8,172 bases of DNA, from assembly GCA_023443925.1 (NCBI GenBank), contig JAEZSL010000391.1:1-8172 (forward strand), given 5' to 3'. The notes under the pieces are model-generated. The model saw only the letters and a program-made list of their open reading frames with translations, ran no database searches and was not told where the DNA came from. Position 1 is the stretch's first letter. Each line of letters starts with the position of its first letter. Position numbers and translations under genes: made by a program. The DNA is from Bacillota bacterium (GTDB taxonomy: Bacteria; Bacillota_A; Clostridia; Lachnospirales; Lachnospiraceae). Of the stretch, positions 1 through 6,319 are shown piece after piece.

Positions 1-83
1 AAAGCAACTTCCGGTTTTTCATTAATTGGTAATGTACTGGTAATACCACAAACAGTTTCCAAATTAACACTTTTTACATGCAT
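1..83 (-). CDS. engB: Ribosome-assembly GTPase EngB/YsxC, N-terminal fragment
   Basis: Only the first 27 codons are present; the gene leaves the window on the left. The start is ATG at 83-81, with GGAG at 94-91 and a 7-base spacer. The peptide begins MHVKSVNLETVCGI and continues to about NEKPEVAF, which matches the usual N-terminus of the EngB (YsxC/YihA) family just before its P-loop. The P-loop itself would lie outside the window, so no GTP-binding motif can be seen. Members of this family are TrmE-Era-EngA-EngB type GTPases needed for late assembly of the large ribosomal subunit. Position supports the call: ysxC directly follows lon in Bacillus and many clostridia. No terminator is visible between lon and this gene, so co-transcription is likely. 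The identity rests on a short peptide plus gene order. Confidence 0.8.
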   Translation of the reverse strand, partial: MHVKSVNLETVCGITSTLPINEKPEVA

Positions 84-98
84 TTATTTTCTCCGATC

Positions 99-116
99 TG
101 CCTGCTGCCGCAGGCA
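99..116 (-). other. Small perfect hairpin just upstream of the engB ribosome-binding site
   Basis: TGCCTGC (99-105) and GCAGGCA (110-116) form a 7-bp GC-rich stem around a 4-base loop. It ends five bases upstream of the engB GGAG (94-91). On the minus strand the T run (CTTTTTAA) precedes the stem rather than following it, so this does not look like an intrinsic terminator for lon. It could limit decay or processing of the lon-engB transcript, or affect engB translation; that role is inference. Confidence 0.5.
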
Positions 117-134
117 TTAAAAAGTGAAAGAATA

Positions 135-269
135 TTATGAGAATGAAAACTTTCTGCTACGTAATTCTTCCACTCTTTTTTTATCTATGGCAGTATCCCA
201 TTTCAATCCGGGATATGCAGCAGGTGCAAAACATGTGTAATCAAATACATTTTTATACAGCCAGTGCAT
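135..269 (-). CDS. Candidate 44-aa protein overlapping the lon 3' end, function unknown
   Basis: An ATG at 269-267 opens a 44-codon frame that ends in TAA at 137-135. It overlaps the last codons of lon in another frame and fills most of the gap before engB. The peptide starts MHWLYKNVFDYTCFAP, has a middle YPGLKWDTAID, and ends in a basic KKRVEELRSRKF tail. About 70 percent of its codons end in A or T, with common AAA, GAA, GGA and TTA codons, much like the neighbouring genes. Two Trp and several Tyr/Phe/Pro give it a protein-like rather than random composition. There is no signal peptide or clear membrane segment. The weakness is initiation: AGGA abuts the ATG and the next purine-rich stretch, GGAAGAAG, is about 10 bases upstream, so translation may depend on coupling to lon termination. 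I do not recognise the family. It could also be the decayed 3' end of a longer gene, or chance. Confidence 0.35.
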   Translation of the reverse strand: MHWLYKNVFDYTCFAPAAYPGLKWDTAIDKKRVEELRSRKFSFS

Positions 270-2571
270 ATCCTACTACTTCTTCCATGGAGGATACTAA
301 TTTTACAGTGATTCCATTTAAGATTTCTTCCGATAATTCTTCGATATCTTTTTTATTCTGTTTTGGCACCAGAACAAGTTTGATTTTCGCTGCTTTGGCT
401 GCCAGAATTTTTTCTTTTAAACCTCCAATGGGGAGTACCCGGCCCCGCAGGGTTATTTCACCCGTCATTGCCACATCCGCACGGACTGCCTTGTTAATAA
501 TAGCGGATAACATAGCTGTTGCCATGGTAATACCGGCTGACGGCCCATCCTTTGGCACGGCACCTTCCGGTATATGGATATGGATATCATGTTTATCAAA
601 ATAATCCTCAGCTATCTCATAATCCCGGCTTACGGATCGTATATAACTGATCCCGGCTCTTGCAGATTCCTTCATAACATCCCCTAAATGGCCTGTCAGT
701 TCAAACTTGCCTTTTCCAGGCATTACATTAACCTCAATCTGCAGCGTATCACCGCCTACGCTTGTCCAGGCCAGGCCCCTGACAATACCGATTTCATCCT
801 TTAAATTTGCTGTCTGGAAGGTATACTTCTCATTGCCCAGGTATTTAATCAGGTTTTTATCACTTACGGAAACCTTCCTGACACCGTCTGTTATAATTTC
901 TTTTGCAGCTTTTCTGCAGATTTCACCGATTTTTCTCTCCAGGTTACGGACACCTGCTTCTTTGGTATAACCGGTAATAATATGGTTTAAAGCCTTATCT
1001 GATATACTGAGCTGCTTACGGTTCAAACCGTTTTTGCCCAGCTGTTTTTCAATAAGATGCTCTTTCGCAATATGCATCTTCTCATTTTCCGTATAGCTGG
1101 ATACCTCAATCAGTTCCATTCTGTCTAACAGAGGCCTTGGGATGGACTGCACGGAATTGGCAGTGGCAATAAACAGTATTTGGGATAAATCAATGGGTAT
1201 CTCTATATAATGATCTACAAACTTAATGTTTTGTTCGGAGTCCAGGACTTCAAGCAAAGCTGCTGAAGTATCCCCTTTATAATCACTGCTTACTTTATCG
1301 ATTTCATCCAGCAGCATTAACGGGTTTTTCACACCGGCATTCTTAAGTCCGCTTGCGATTCTGCCGGGAAGAGCACCGATATAGGTTCTTCTATGTCCCC
1401 GGATTTCTGCTTCATCCCTGACACCACCCAGGCTGATTCTGACGTATTCCTTATTGAGAGCCCTGGCAACAGAACGCGCAATGGAAGTTTTACCGGTTCC
1501 CGGAGGACCCACCAGGCATAAAATAGGACTGTCGCCTTTCTTCGTCAATATCCGGACAGAAAGGAATTCCAATATTCTGGACTTTACTTTCTCCAAACCG
1601 TAATGGTCTTCATTGAGAATTTTTTCCGCATGGTTTATATCTGTTTTATCAACTCCAGCCTTATCCCAGGGAAGAGCAAGTAAGGTTTCAATATAACCTC
1701 TGGATACGGAGCTTTCCGAAGAATTTCCGGACAGGTTTTTAAAGCGCTCAATTTCCTTAATAATCTTTTCTTTTATCTCTTCGCCGGCTTCCAGGGCCCG
1801 GACAGCGTCCAGGTAATTATCCGCGTCGGACTGGGTATTGGATTCACCCAATTCCTCACGGATTATCTTAAGCTGTTCCCGCAGAATATATTCCTTTTGG
1901 TTTTTATCTACTTTTTCTTTTACTTTATTTTGTAAGTCCTTTTTTATCCTTAAGATATCAATTTCTTCGGTAAGTATTACCGTTATTTTCTGATACCGTT
2001 CCAGCATATCCACGGCCTCGATCAAACTCTGTTTATCTTCAACGGAAAGAGGAATATTAACAGCAATCTGGTCTGTCAGCTCCTGCAAATCATTCAGTTT
2101 CATTAACTGTTTAATTACTTCTTTCCCGATTTTTGCATTTTCAATAAAATAAACTTCCAAAATATCCTTCAGGCCTCTTAACATGGCTTTTTTTTCAGAA
2201 CCAGATATAATTTGTTCGCTGTAATCTTTAAACAGTCCTATTTCACCAAGAAGAAAGGGTTCTTCTTCTACCAGGCTTTCCAGCTGTGCCCGTTCGGTAC
2301 CTGAAACCAAAACCCGCAGCACATTACCGGGTAATTTAATAATCTGTTTTACTTCCGCTATGGTTCCTATCTGAAATAAATCATCCTGACCAGGAGTTTC
2401 AATTTCCGAATCCTTTTGGGTCAGCAGTAATACTTTTTGATCGTTTTCCATTGCATTCTCAATTGCATCAATGGACATCTTGCGATTAACATCAAAATGA
2501 ATCAACATGCCAGGCAGAACCGCCATACCTCTTAATGCTACAACAGGAACTCTCCTACTATATTCACTCAT
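253..2571 (-). CDS. lon: ATP-dependent protease Lon (LonA type)
   Basis: Lon is a cytoplasmic homohexameric AAA+ serine protease that degrades misfolded and regulatory proteins. I start it at the ATG at 2571 (MSEYSRRVPVVALRG), giving 772 aa, because GGAGG lies five bases upstream; an upstream in-frame GTG at 2583 would overlap that site. In 772-aa numbering, the N-terminal substrate domain covers roughly 5-205, followed by a helical, coiled-coil-prone linker to about 290. The AAA+ module has Walker A GPPGTGKT (355-362) and Walker B LMLLDEID (418-425). The protease domain starts near 592, with catalytic Ser678 in PKDGPSAG and Lys721 in GGLKEK, spaced as in E. coli Lon (Ser679/Lys722). No transmembrane segment is present, which excludes LonB. 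Length is typical and nothing is missing. Lon follows clpX after a terminator-like palindrome, so it may have its own promoter, and it probably shares a transcript with engB. I see no CtsR box upstream. Confidence 0.97.
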   Translation of the reverse strand: MSEYSRRVPVVALRGMAVLPGMLIHFDVNRKMSIDAIENAMENDQKVLLLTQKDSEIETPGQDDLFQIGTIAEVKQIIKLPGNVLRVLVSGTERAQLESLVEEEPFLLGEIGLFKDYSEQIISGSEKKAMLRGLKDILEVYFIENAKIGKEVIKQLMKLNDLQELTDQIAVNIPLSVEDKQSLIEAVDMLERYQKITVILTEEIDILRIKKDLQNKVKEKVDKNQKEYILREQLKIIREELGESNTQSDADNYLDAVRALEAGEEIKEKIIKEIERFKNLSGNSSESSVSRGYIETLLALPWDKAGVDKTDINHAEKILNEDHYGLEKVKSRILEFLSVRILTKKGDSPILCLVGPPGTGKTSIARSVARALNKEYVRISLGGVRDEAEIRGHRRTYIGALPGRIASGLKNAGVKNPLMLLDEIDKVSSDYKGDTSAALLEVLDSEQNIKFVDHYIEIPIDLSQILFIATANSVQSIPRPLLDRMELIEVSSYTENEKMHIAKEHLIEKQLGKNGLNRKQLSISDKALNHIITGYTKEAGVRNLERKIGEICRKAAKEIITDGVRKVSVSDKNLIKYLGNEKYTFQTANLKDEIGIVRGLAWTSVGGDTLQIEVNVMPGKGKFELTGHLGDVMKESARAGISYIRSVSRDYEIAEDYFDKHDIHIHIPEGAVPKDGPSAGITMATAMLSAIINKAVRADVAMTGEITLRGRVLPIGGLKEKILAAKAAKIKLVLVPKQNKKDIEELSEEILNGITVKLVSSMEEVVGYALAV

Positions 2572-2576
2572 CTTTA

Positions 2577-2581
2577 CCTCC
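2577..2581 (-). promoter_or_regulatory. lon ribosome-binding site that decides the start codon
   Basis: The minus strand reads GGAGG then TAAAG then ATG (2571-2569). This five-base spacing suits initiation at that ATG. An in-frame GTG at 2583-2581, which would add four residues, shares bases with the GGAGG itself and has no comparable site of its own. The shorter 772-aa Lon is therefore preferred. Confidence 0.85.
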
Positions 2582-2633
2582 ACCTGCCTTTACTTTATCG
2601 TCTGCACAATCTTTATGCGCAGCCCTGTATGCT

Positions 2634-2741
2634 AAAAAGGACTGTCTTAAAATGCCTCCATTCTTTTCCTTGAACTTCACAGTATACAGTCTCTGAAGTT
2701 ATTTTGGAACAATAAAGGTATTTTAAGACAGCCCCCTGTCT
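2634..2741 (-). terminator. Long palindrome between clpX and lon: probable clpX terminator with an alternative small hairpin
   Basis: CTGTCTTAAAAT (2642-2653) pairs perfectly with ATTTTAAGACAG (2720-2731). The stem extends inward through a G-T pair and CCT/AGG to 2657/2716, and outward after one mismatch through GG/CC (2639-2640 with 2733-2734). The interior holds nested complementary pieces: TTCC 2666-2669 with GGAA 2706-2709, and AACTTCA 2673-2679 with TGAAGTT 2694-2700. The whole stretch can therefore fold as one long imperfect hairpin. On the minus strand the stem is followed by five T (2638-2634), as expected for an intrinsic terminator after clpX. A second 6-bp hairpin, AGACAG 2726-2731 with CTGTCT 2736-2741 around CCCC, uses the same arm and lies closer to the clpX stop. 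The size and near-complete self-complementarity also resemble a miniature inverted-repeat element; no clear target-site duplication is seen. Confidence 0.7.
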
Positions 2742-2749
2742 ATAAATAT

Positions 2750-4045
2750 TTAAGCAATTTCGTTACTGTTTTTTTTCGGTACCCGTTTTGATATCGGTTT
2801 TCTTGGCTGATTATCCTCTGAGCTAATTAATGTAGGCAAGGTTCCACCTTCCGCAGCTTCTTTGGTAATAATACACTTCAAGATTTGTGTATCCGATGGG
2901 ACTTTATACATCGAATCCATCATAACGGATTCCATGATTGCACGCAACCCTCTAGCTCCTGTTTTTCTCTCGATGGAACGCTTTGCTATGATACGAATCG
3001 CTTCCTCATCGAATTCCAGTTCAACTCCATCTAATTCAAACAGTTTTTTGTACTGTTTTACAATTGCATTCCTAGGTTCCGTCAGGATACGAACTAAAGC
3101 TTCTTCATCCAGCAGATCTAAGGCAACCGTTACGGGAACACGGCCAACAAATTCCGGAATCAAACCGTATTTCACGAAATCCTGGGGCATTGCCTGCCGG
3201 AAAAGCTTACCGATATTTTCCTTGACACCACTTGTTATCTCTGCATTAAATCCGATGGACTTCTTTCCGGTTCTGGCTTCTACTATTTTCTCCAGACCGT
3301 CAAAGGCCCCTCCGCAGATAAATAAAATATTCGTAGTATCGATCTGTATGAATTCCTGATGCGGATGTTTTCTGCCTCCCTGAGGAGGAACAGAAGCCAC
3401 CGTTCCTTCCAGGATTTTTAATAAAGCCTGCTGAACCCCTTCACCAGAAACATCCCTGGTAATGGAAGTGTTTTCTGACTTTCTTGTTATCTTATCAATT
3501 TCATCAATATATATAATTCCGTGTTCCGCTCTCTCCACATCAAACTCTGCAGCCTGGATTAATTTTAGTAAAATGTTTTCAACATCTTCACCAACATAAC
3601 CCGCTTCCGTTAATGCCGTAGCATCAGCAATGGCAAATGGTACATTCAGAAGCTTAGCCAGCGTCTGTGCAAGAAAGGTTTTACCGGAACCAGTAGGCCC
3701 AACCATAAGTATGTTGCTCTTTTGCAGTTCAACATCCAAATCTCTTCCGGCCAGCACACGTTTATAATGATTATAAACGGATACCGACAGTACTTTTTTG
3801 GCCTCTTCCTGGCCGATAACATACTGGTCCAGAAAATTCTTGATTTCCACAGGTTTTAATAAATTGATATCAGCGTCCTGTACTGCCTCATCGAATTCTT
3901 CTTCAACGATTTCCGAACAGATTTCAATACATTCGTTGCATATATATACATTGCCCGGACCGGCAATTAGTTTCCTTACCTGATCCTGAGTCTTATTACA
4001 AAAGGAACATCTTACCTGTTTTCTATCATCCGTTCTGTTTGCCAC
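2750..4045 (-). CDS. clpX: ClpX, ATPase and unfoldase subunit of the ClpXP protease
   Basis: ClpX is a hexameric AAA+ unfoldase that recognises tagged or adaptor-delivered proteins and threads them into ClpP in the cytoplasm. The 431-aa product has the family's usual length and order. The N-terminal C4 zinc-binding domain has Cys13, Cys16, Cys36 and Cys39. Walker A is GPTGSGKT (116-123), the pore loop GYVGED (149-154), and Walker B IIYIDEID (177-184). An RKH loop lies at 225-227, the ClpP-docking loop IGF at 264-266, and sensor-2 Arg365 in GARGLR. The docking loop confirms that it partners ClpP and is not a ClpP-independent ATPase such as HslU. The start is GTG (4045-4043); the next in-frame Met is residue 114, far inside the conserved region, so GTG is required. 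It follows clpP by 36 bases with no terminator between, so the two are almost certainly co-transcribed. Confidence 0.98.
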   Translation of the reverse strand: MANRTDDRKQVRCSFCNKTQDQVRKLIAGPGNVYICNECIEICSEIVEEEFDEAVQDADINLLKPVEIKNFLDQYVIGQEEAKKVLSVSVYNHYKRVLAGRDLDVELQKSNILMVGPTGSGKTFLAQTLAKLLNVPFAIADATALTEAGYVGEDVENILLKLIQAAEFDVERAEHGIIYIDEIDKITRKSENTSITRDVSGEGVQQALLKILEGTVASVPPQGGRKHPHQEFIQIDTTNILFICGGAFDGLEKIVEARTGKKSIGFNAEITSGVKENIGKLFRQAMPQDFVKYGLIPEFVGRVPVTVALDLLDEEALVRILTEPRNAIVKQYKKLFELDGVELEFDEEAIRIIAKRSIERKTGARGLRAIMESVMMDSMYKVPSDTQILKCIITKEAAEGGTLPTLISSEDNQPRKPISKRVPKKNSNEIA

Positions 4046-4056
4046 TAGTTTATCAA

Positions 4057-4065
4057 CTCCCTTCC
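4057..4065 (-). promoter_or_regulatory. clpX ribosome-binding site with long spacing to a GTG start
   Basis: The minus strand reads GGAAGGGAG and then 11 bases before GTG at 4045. Both the spacing and the GTG start are weaker than the clpP (GGAGG, 7 bases, ATG) and tig (AAGGAGG, 10 bases, ATG) signals. This may lower ClpX output relative to ClpP from the shared mRNA; that consequence is inference. Confidence 0.6.
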
Positions 4066-4081
4066 ACTATGGTGTCTGAAA

Positions 4082-4663
4082 TTATCTGCTTTTAATAACG
4101 CTGTCAATAATGCCGTAGGCTTTCGCTTCTTCGGCACTCATATAATAATCTCTTTCCGTATCGATTTCGATAATATCAAGAGGTTTGCCAGTGTTGGCAG
4201 CAAGTATTTCATTCAGTTTCTTCTTGGTCTTTAATATATTTTCGGCAACAATCTTGATGTCCGTAGCCTGGCCTTTTGCACCGCCGGAGGGTTGATGAAT
4301 CATGACTTCCGCATTGGGAAGAGCAAATCTCTTGCCCTTGGCACCGCCTGCCAAAAGGAATGCGCCCATACTGGCAGCCATACCGATACAGGTAGTGGAA
4401 ACATCACATTTAATAAAGTTCATAGTATCATAAATAGCCATACCTGCAGTTACGGAACCACCCGGACTGTTAATGTAGAGATTAATGTCTTTATTAGGGT
4501 CTTCCGACTCTAAGAACAGTAACTGGGCTACGATTATACTAGCTGAAACATCGGAAACTTCTTCTCCCAGGAAAATAATCCTGTCTTTTAATAATCTGGA
4601 ATATATGTCGTAGGATCTTTCACCACGGCTTGTTTGTTCAATGACATATGGTACTAAACTCAT
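4082..4663 (-). CDS. clpP: ClpP, proteolytic subunit of the Clp protease
   Basis: ClpP is a serine peptidase that assembles as a double heptameric ring and cleaves polypeptides fed in by ClpX or ClpC-type ATPases. The 193-aa protein has normal family length. The catalytic triad is visible: Ser98 in GMAASMGAF, His123 in MIHQP, and Asp172 in the DTERDYYM segment. These numbers are the same as in Bacillus subtilis ClpP. The oxyanion-hole region SPGGSV is at 66-71. The start at 4663 has a strong GGAGG (4675-4671) seven bases upstream. The N-terminus [16 protein letters not shown] is the typical short processed leader that forms the axial pore loops. The gene lies 58 bases downstream of tig and 36 bases upstream of clpX with no convincing terminator on either side, giving a tig-clpP-clpX operon. 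I see no CtsR operator in front of it, so control probably comes from the tig promoter. Confidence 0.98.
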   Translation of the reverse strand: MSLVPYVIEQTSRGERSYDIYSRLLKDRIIFLGEEVSDVSASIIVAQLLFLESEDPNKDINLYINSPGGSVTAGMAIYDTMNFIKCDVSTTCIGMAASMGAFLLAGGAKGKRFALPNAEVMIHQPSGGAKGQATDIKIVAENILKTKKKLNEILAANTGKPLDIIEIDTERDYYMSAEEAKAYGIIDSVIKSR

Positions 4664-4721
4664 AATAAATCCTCCTTTTTGGATAATGCTTCAGGCAGAT
4701 GCCCCGCCCTTAAGGTAATAA

Positions 4722-6008
4722 TTAAACCTCTGTAGCTGCCTCTACAACAAGATCAACGGCTTTCTGTACAGCCATATCCATAATGATCTGTTCTTTTTCT
4801 TTTTCACCGATTAATTCTTTTAATTTATCCAGTTCCATCTTATAGGTTTCTGCCATCTTTTCAAATTCTTTTTCTACATCTTCATCAGATACAGTAATAT
4901 TTTCAGCTTTCACGATATTTTCCAGAACTAATCTGCTCTGAATTCTCTTAACTGCCTGAGGTCTCATCTGTTCAAACAGCTGCTTGCTGTTCATTCCGGT
5001 AAACTGGAAATACTGTTCAATGGTTAAGCCCTGGGACTGGATTCTTTGTGCAAAGTCGTCTGCCATCTGTCTTACCTGGGTTTCCACCATAGCATCCGGA
5101 ATCTCCATAGCAGCATTCTCGATGATCTTTTCAACTACTTTATCTTCTTTGGCTGTCTTGGCTTCTTTTTCTTTTCTTTCTAAAATTGTTGCTTTAATAT
5201 CTGCTTTGTATTCATCCAAAGTATCAAATTCGGAAACATCCTGTGCAAATTCATCATCTAATTCCGGTAATTCCTTTGCCTTGATTTCTTTTACTTTTAC
5301 TTTAAACAGGGCAGGTTTTCCTGCTAATTCTGCAGCATGGTATTCAGCGGGGAAAGTTACGTTTACTTCTGTTTCTTCTCCAATGGATTTACCAATTAAT
5401 TGATCTTCAAACGTATCGATAAAGGAATGAGAACCGATCGTTAAGGAATAATCCTCTGCTTTTCCGCCTTCAAAAGGAACGCCGTCTACAAAACCTTCGA
5501 AATCAATTACTGTCATGTCTTTATCTGCAACGGGTCTGTCTTCTATTGTAATTACTCTGGAATTCTGGTCTCTGACTTTATCAATTTCAGCCGTAATTTC
5601 TTCTTCTGTAACTTCAACCTCTGTTTTCTCTACTTCAACGCCTTTGTAATCTCCTAAAGTTACTTCCGGTTTAACGGCAACTTCGGCGGTAAAAATAAAC
5701 GGTTTGCCTTTCTCTATCTGAACCACATCGATCTCCGGTCTGGAAACGATATCTAATCCACTTTCTTCTGCTGCTTTTTCATAAGCATCCGGAATTACGA
5801 TGTTAGCTGCATCTTCATAAAAAACACTTGGTCCATATAATTTTTCAATAATGGCACGGGGAGCTTTTCCTTTTCTGAAACCCTGCACATTCATTTTACC
5901 TTTATTCTTCTGATAAGCTTTCTGAATCGCTGCTTCAAATTCTTCTGCTGCGGCTTCGATGGTCAGCTTCACCATATTTTTTTCTAATTTTTCTACTTGT
6001 AAACTCAT
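4722..6008 (-). CDS. tig: Trigger factor, ribosome-bound chaperone
   Basis: Trigger factor binds ribosomal protein L23 at the exit tunnel and shields nascent chains; its FKBP-type domain has peptidyl-prolyl isomerase activity. The 428-aa product has usual length. The N-terminal ribosome-binding domain (about 1-115) carries the signature GFRKGKAPR at 43-51. The FKBP-like domain spans about 160-245, including FEGFVDGVPFEGG (170-182) and the following YSLTIGSHSFID segment. The helical SurA-like C-terminal arms follow from about 260 to the end, rich in Lys and Glu. The start at 6008 (MSLQVEKLEKNMVKL) has AAGGAGG at 6025-6019 with a 10-base spacer. It is the first gene of the tig-clpP-clpX unit, placing the chaperone that first meets new chains beside the protease that removes failures. 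An extended -10 promoter lies about 160 bases upstream. Confidence 0.98.
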   Translation of the reverse strand: MSLQVEKLEKNMVKLTIEAAAEEFEAAIQKAYQKNKGKMNVQGFRKGKAPRAIIEKLYGPSVFYEDAANIVIPDAYEKAAEESGLDIVSRPEIDVVQIEKGKPFIFTAEVAVKPEVTLGDYKGVEVEKTEVEVTEEEITAEIDKVRDQNSRVITIEDRPVADKDMTVIDFEGFVDGVPFEGGKAEDYSLTIGSHSFIDTFEDQLIGKSIGEETEVNVTFPAEYHAAELAGKPALFKVKVKEIKAKELPELDDEFAQDVSEFDTLDEYKADIKATILERKEKEAKTAKEDKVVEKIIENAAMEIPDAMVETQVRQMADDFAQRIQSQGLTIEQYFQFTGMNSKQLFEQMRPQAVKRIQSRLVLENIVKAENITVSDEDVEKEFEKMAETYKMELDKLKELIGEKEKEQIIMDMAVQKAVDLVVEAATEV

Positions 6009-6169
6009 TTTTATATTTCCTCCTTAAATATGTGAACGTATATTCCTGATACGATCCCAGTTATTTTTCCGTCAATGTATTTTTCACTGGCTCCTATAGT
6101 AATAACGAGAAATTGGTTTATTCGTATAAAACAGGGCAGATTCCCACTCTGACGTTTTGACATTAGTAT

Positions 6170-6178
6170 ATTATAACA
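6170..6178 (-). promoter_or_regulatory. Extended -10 promoter for tig-clpP-clpX
   Basis: The minus strand reads TGTTATAAT (6178-6170): a consensus TATAAT preceded by TG at the extended -10 position. No good -35 hexamer is found 16-18 bases upstream, which is tolerated when TGn is present. Transcription would start near 6163, giving a leader of roughly 155 bases before the tig ATG. This suggests a housekeeping sigma-A promoter. Confidence 0.55.
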
Positions 6179-6231
6179 TAGCTGTTCTGTAAATACCATA
6201 TTTATTTTATTAATGTAATGATATAATCAAC

Positions 6232-6249
6232 GCGGCAGCTTCCTGCCGC
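6232..6249 (-). terminator. Possible glmM terminator hairpin
   Basis: On the minus strand GCGGCAG (6249-6243) and CTGCCGC (6238-6232) form a perfect 7-bp GC-rich stem with a GAAG loop, about 70 bases after the glmM stop. The bases that follow (GTTGATTATATC) are only moderately T-rich, so termination may be partial or the hairpin may mark the mRNA 3' end. It sits between glmM and the tig promoter, where a terminator is expected. Confidence 0.5.
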
Positions 6250-6319
6250 CCCACACAAAACCTGCGGAAAATCTGACATTACAACACATTTAGAGTGCAT
6301 AAATATTTCCAGTATTTTG

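Larger units (their letters stand above)
6009..6319 (-). other. glmM-tig intergenic spacer (311 bases)
   Basis: In transcription order this spacer holds the glmM 3' end, a GC-rich hairpin (6249-6232), the tig extended -10 element (6178-6170), a leader of about 155 bases, and the tig ribosome-binding site. A 62-codon frame at 6199-6011 covers the leader but begins upstream of the inferred transcription start, has no ribosome-binding site, and looks unlike a real protein. I see no riboswitch or T-box architecture in the leader. Confidence 0.6.

Noticed and set aside
137..604. 155-aa plus-strand ORF antisense to the lon 3' end
   Set aside because: It is a shadow of the lon protease-domain frame, has no ribosome-binding site, and its peptide is low-quality Ser/Ile/Phe-rich sequence typical of antisense frames.
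2572..2583. Upstream GTG start for lon adding MEVK
   Set aside because: The GTG overlaps the GGAGG that correctly positions the ATG at 2571, so the longer form has no ribosome-binding site of its own.
2862..3359. 165-aa plus-strand ORF antisense to clpX
   Set aside because: It lies wholly inside the fully conserved clpX gene and has a Ser-rich antisense-type composition.
6145..6165. Possible CtsR operator near the tig transcription start (GTCAAAACGTCAGAG on the minus strand)
   Set aside because: CtsR needs two GGTCAAA-type heptads separated by three bases. Here only one partial heptad is good, the second is degenerate, and the spacing is wrong.
6011..6199. 62-aa minus-strand ORF upstream of tig (MVFTEQLCYNILMSKRQ...)
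   Set aside because: It starts upstream of the inferred tig transcription start, has no ribosome-binding site, contains the tig promoter within its frame, and runs into the tig ribosome-binding site.
6284..6302. CIRCE-like half-site TGCACTCTAA on the minus strand after glmM
   Set aside because: Only a GCACTC core is present; the inverted GAGTGC partner at nine bases is absent, and it is downstream of glmM rather than at a promoter.
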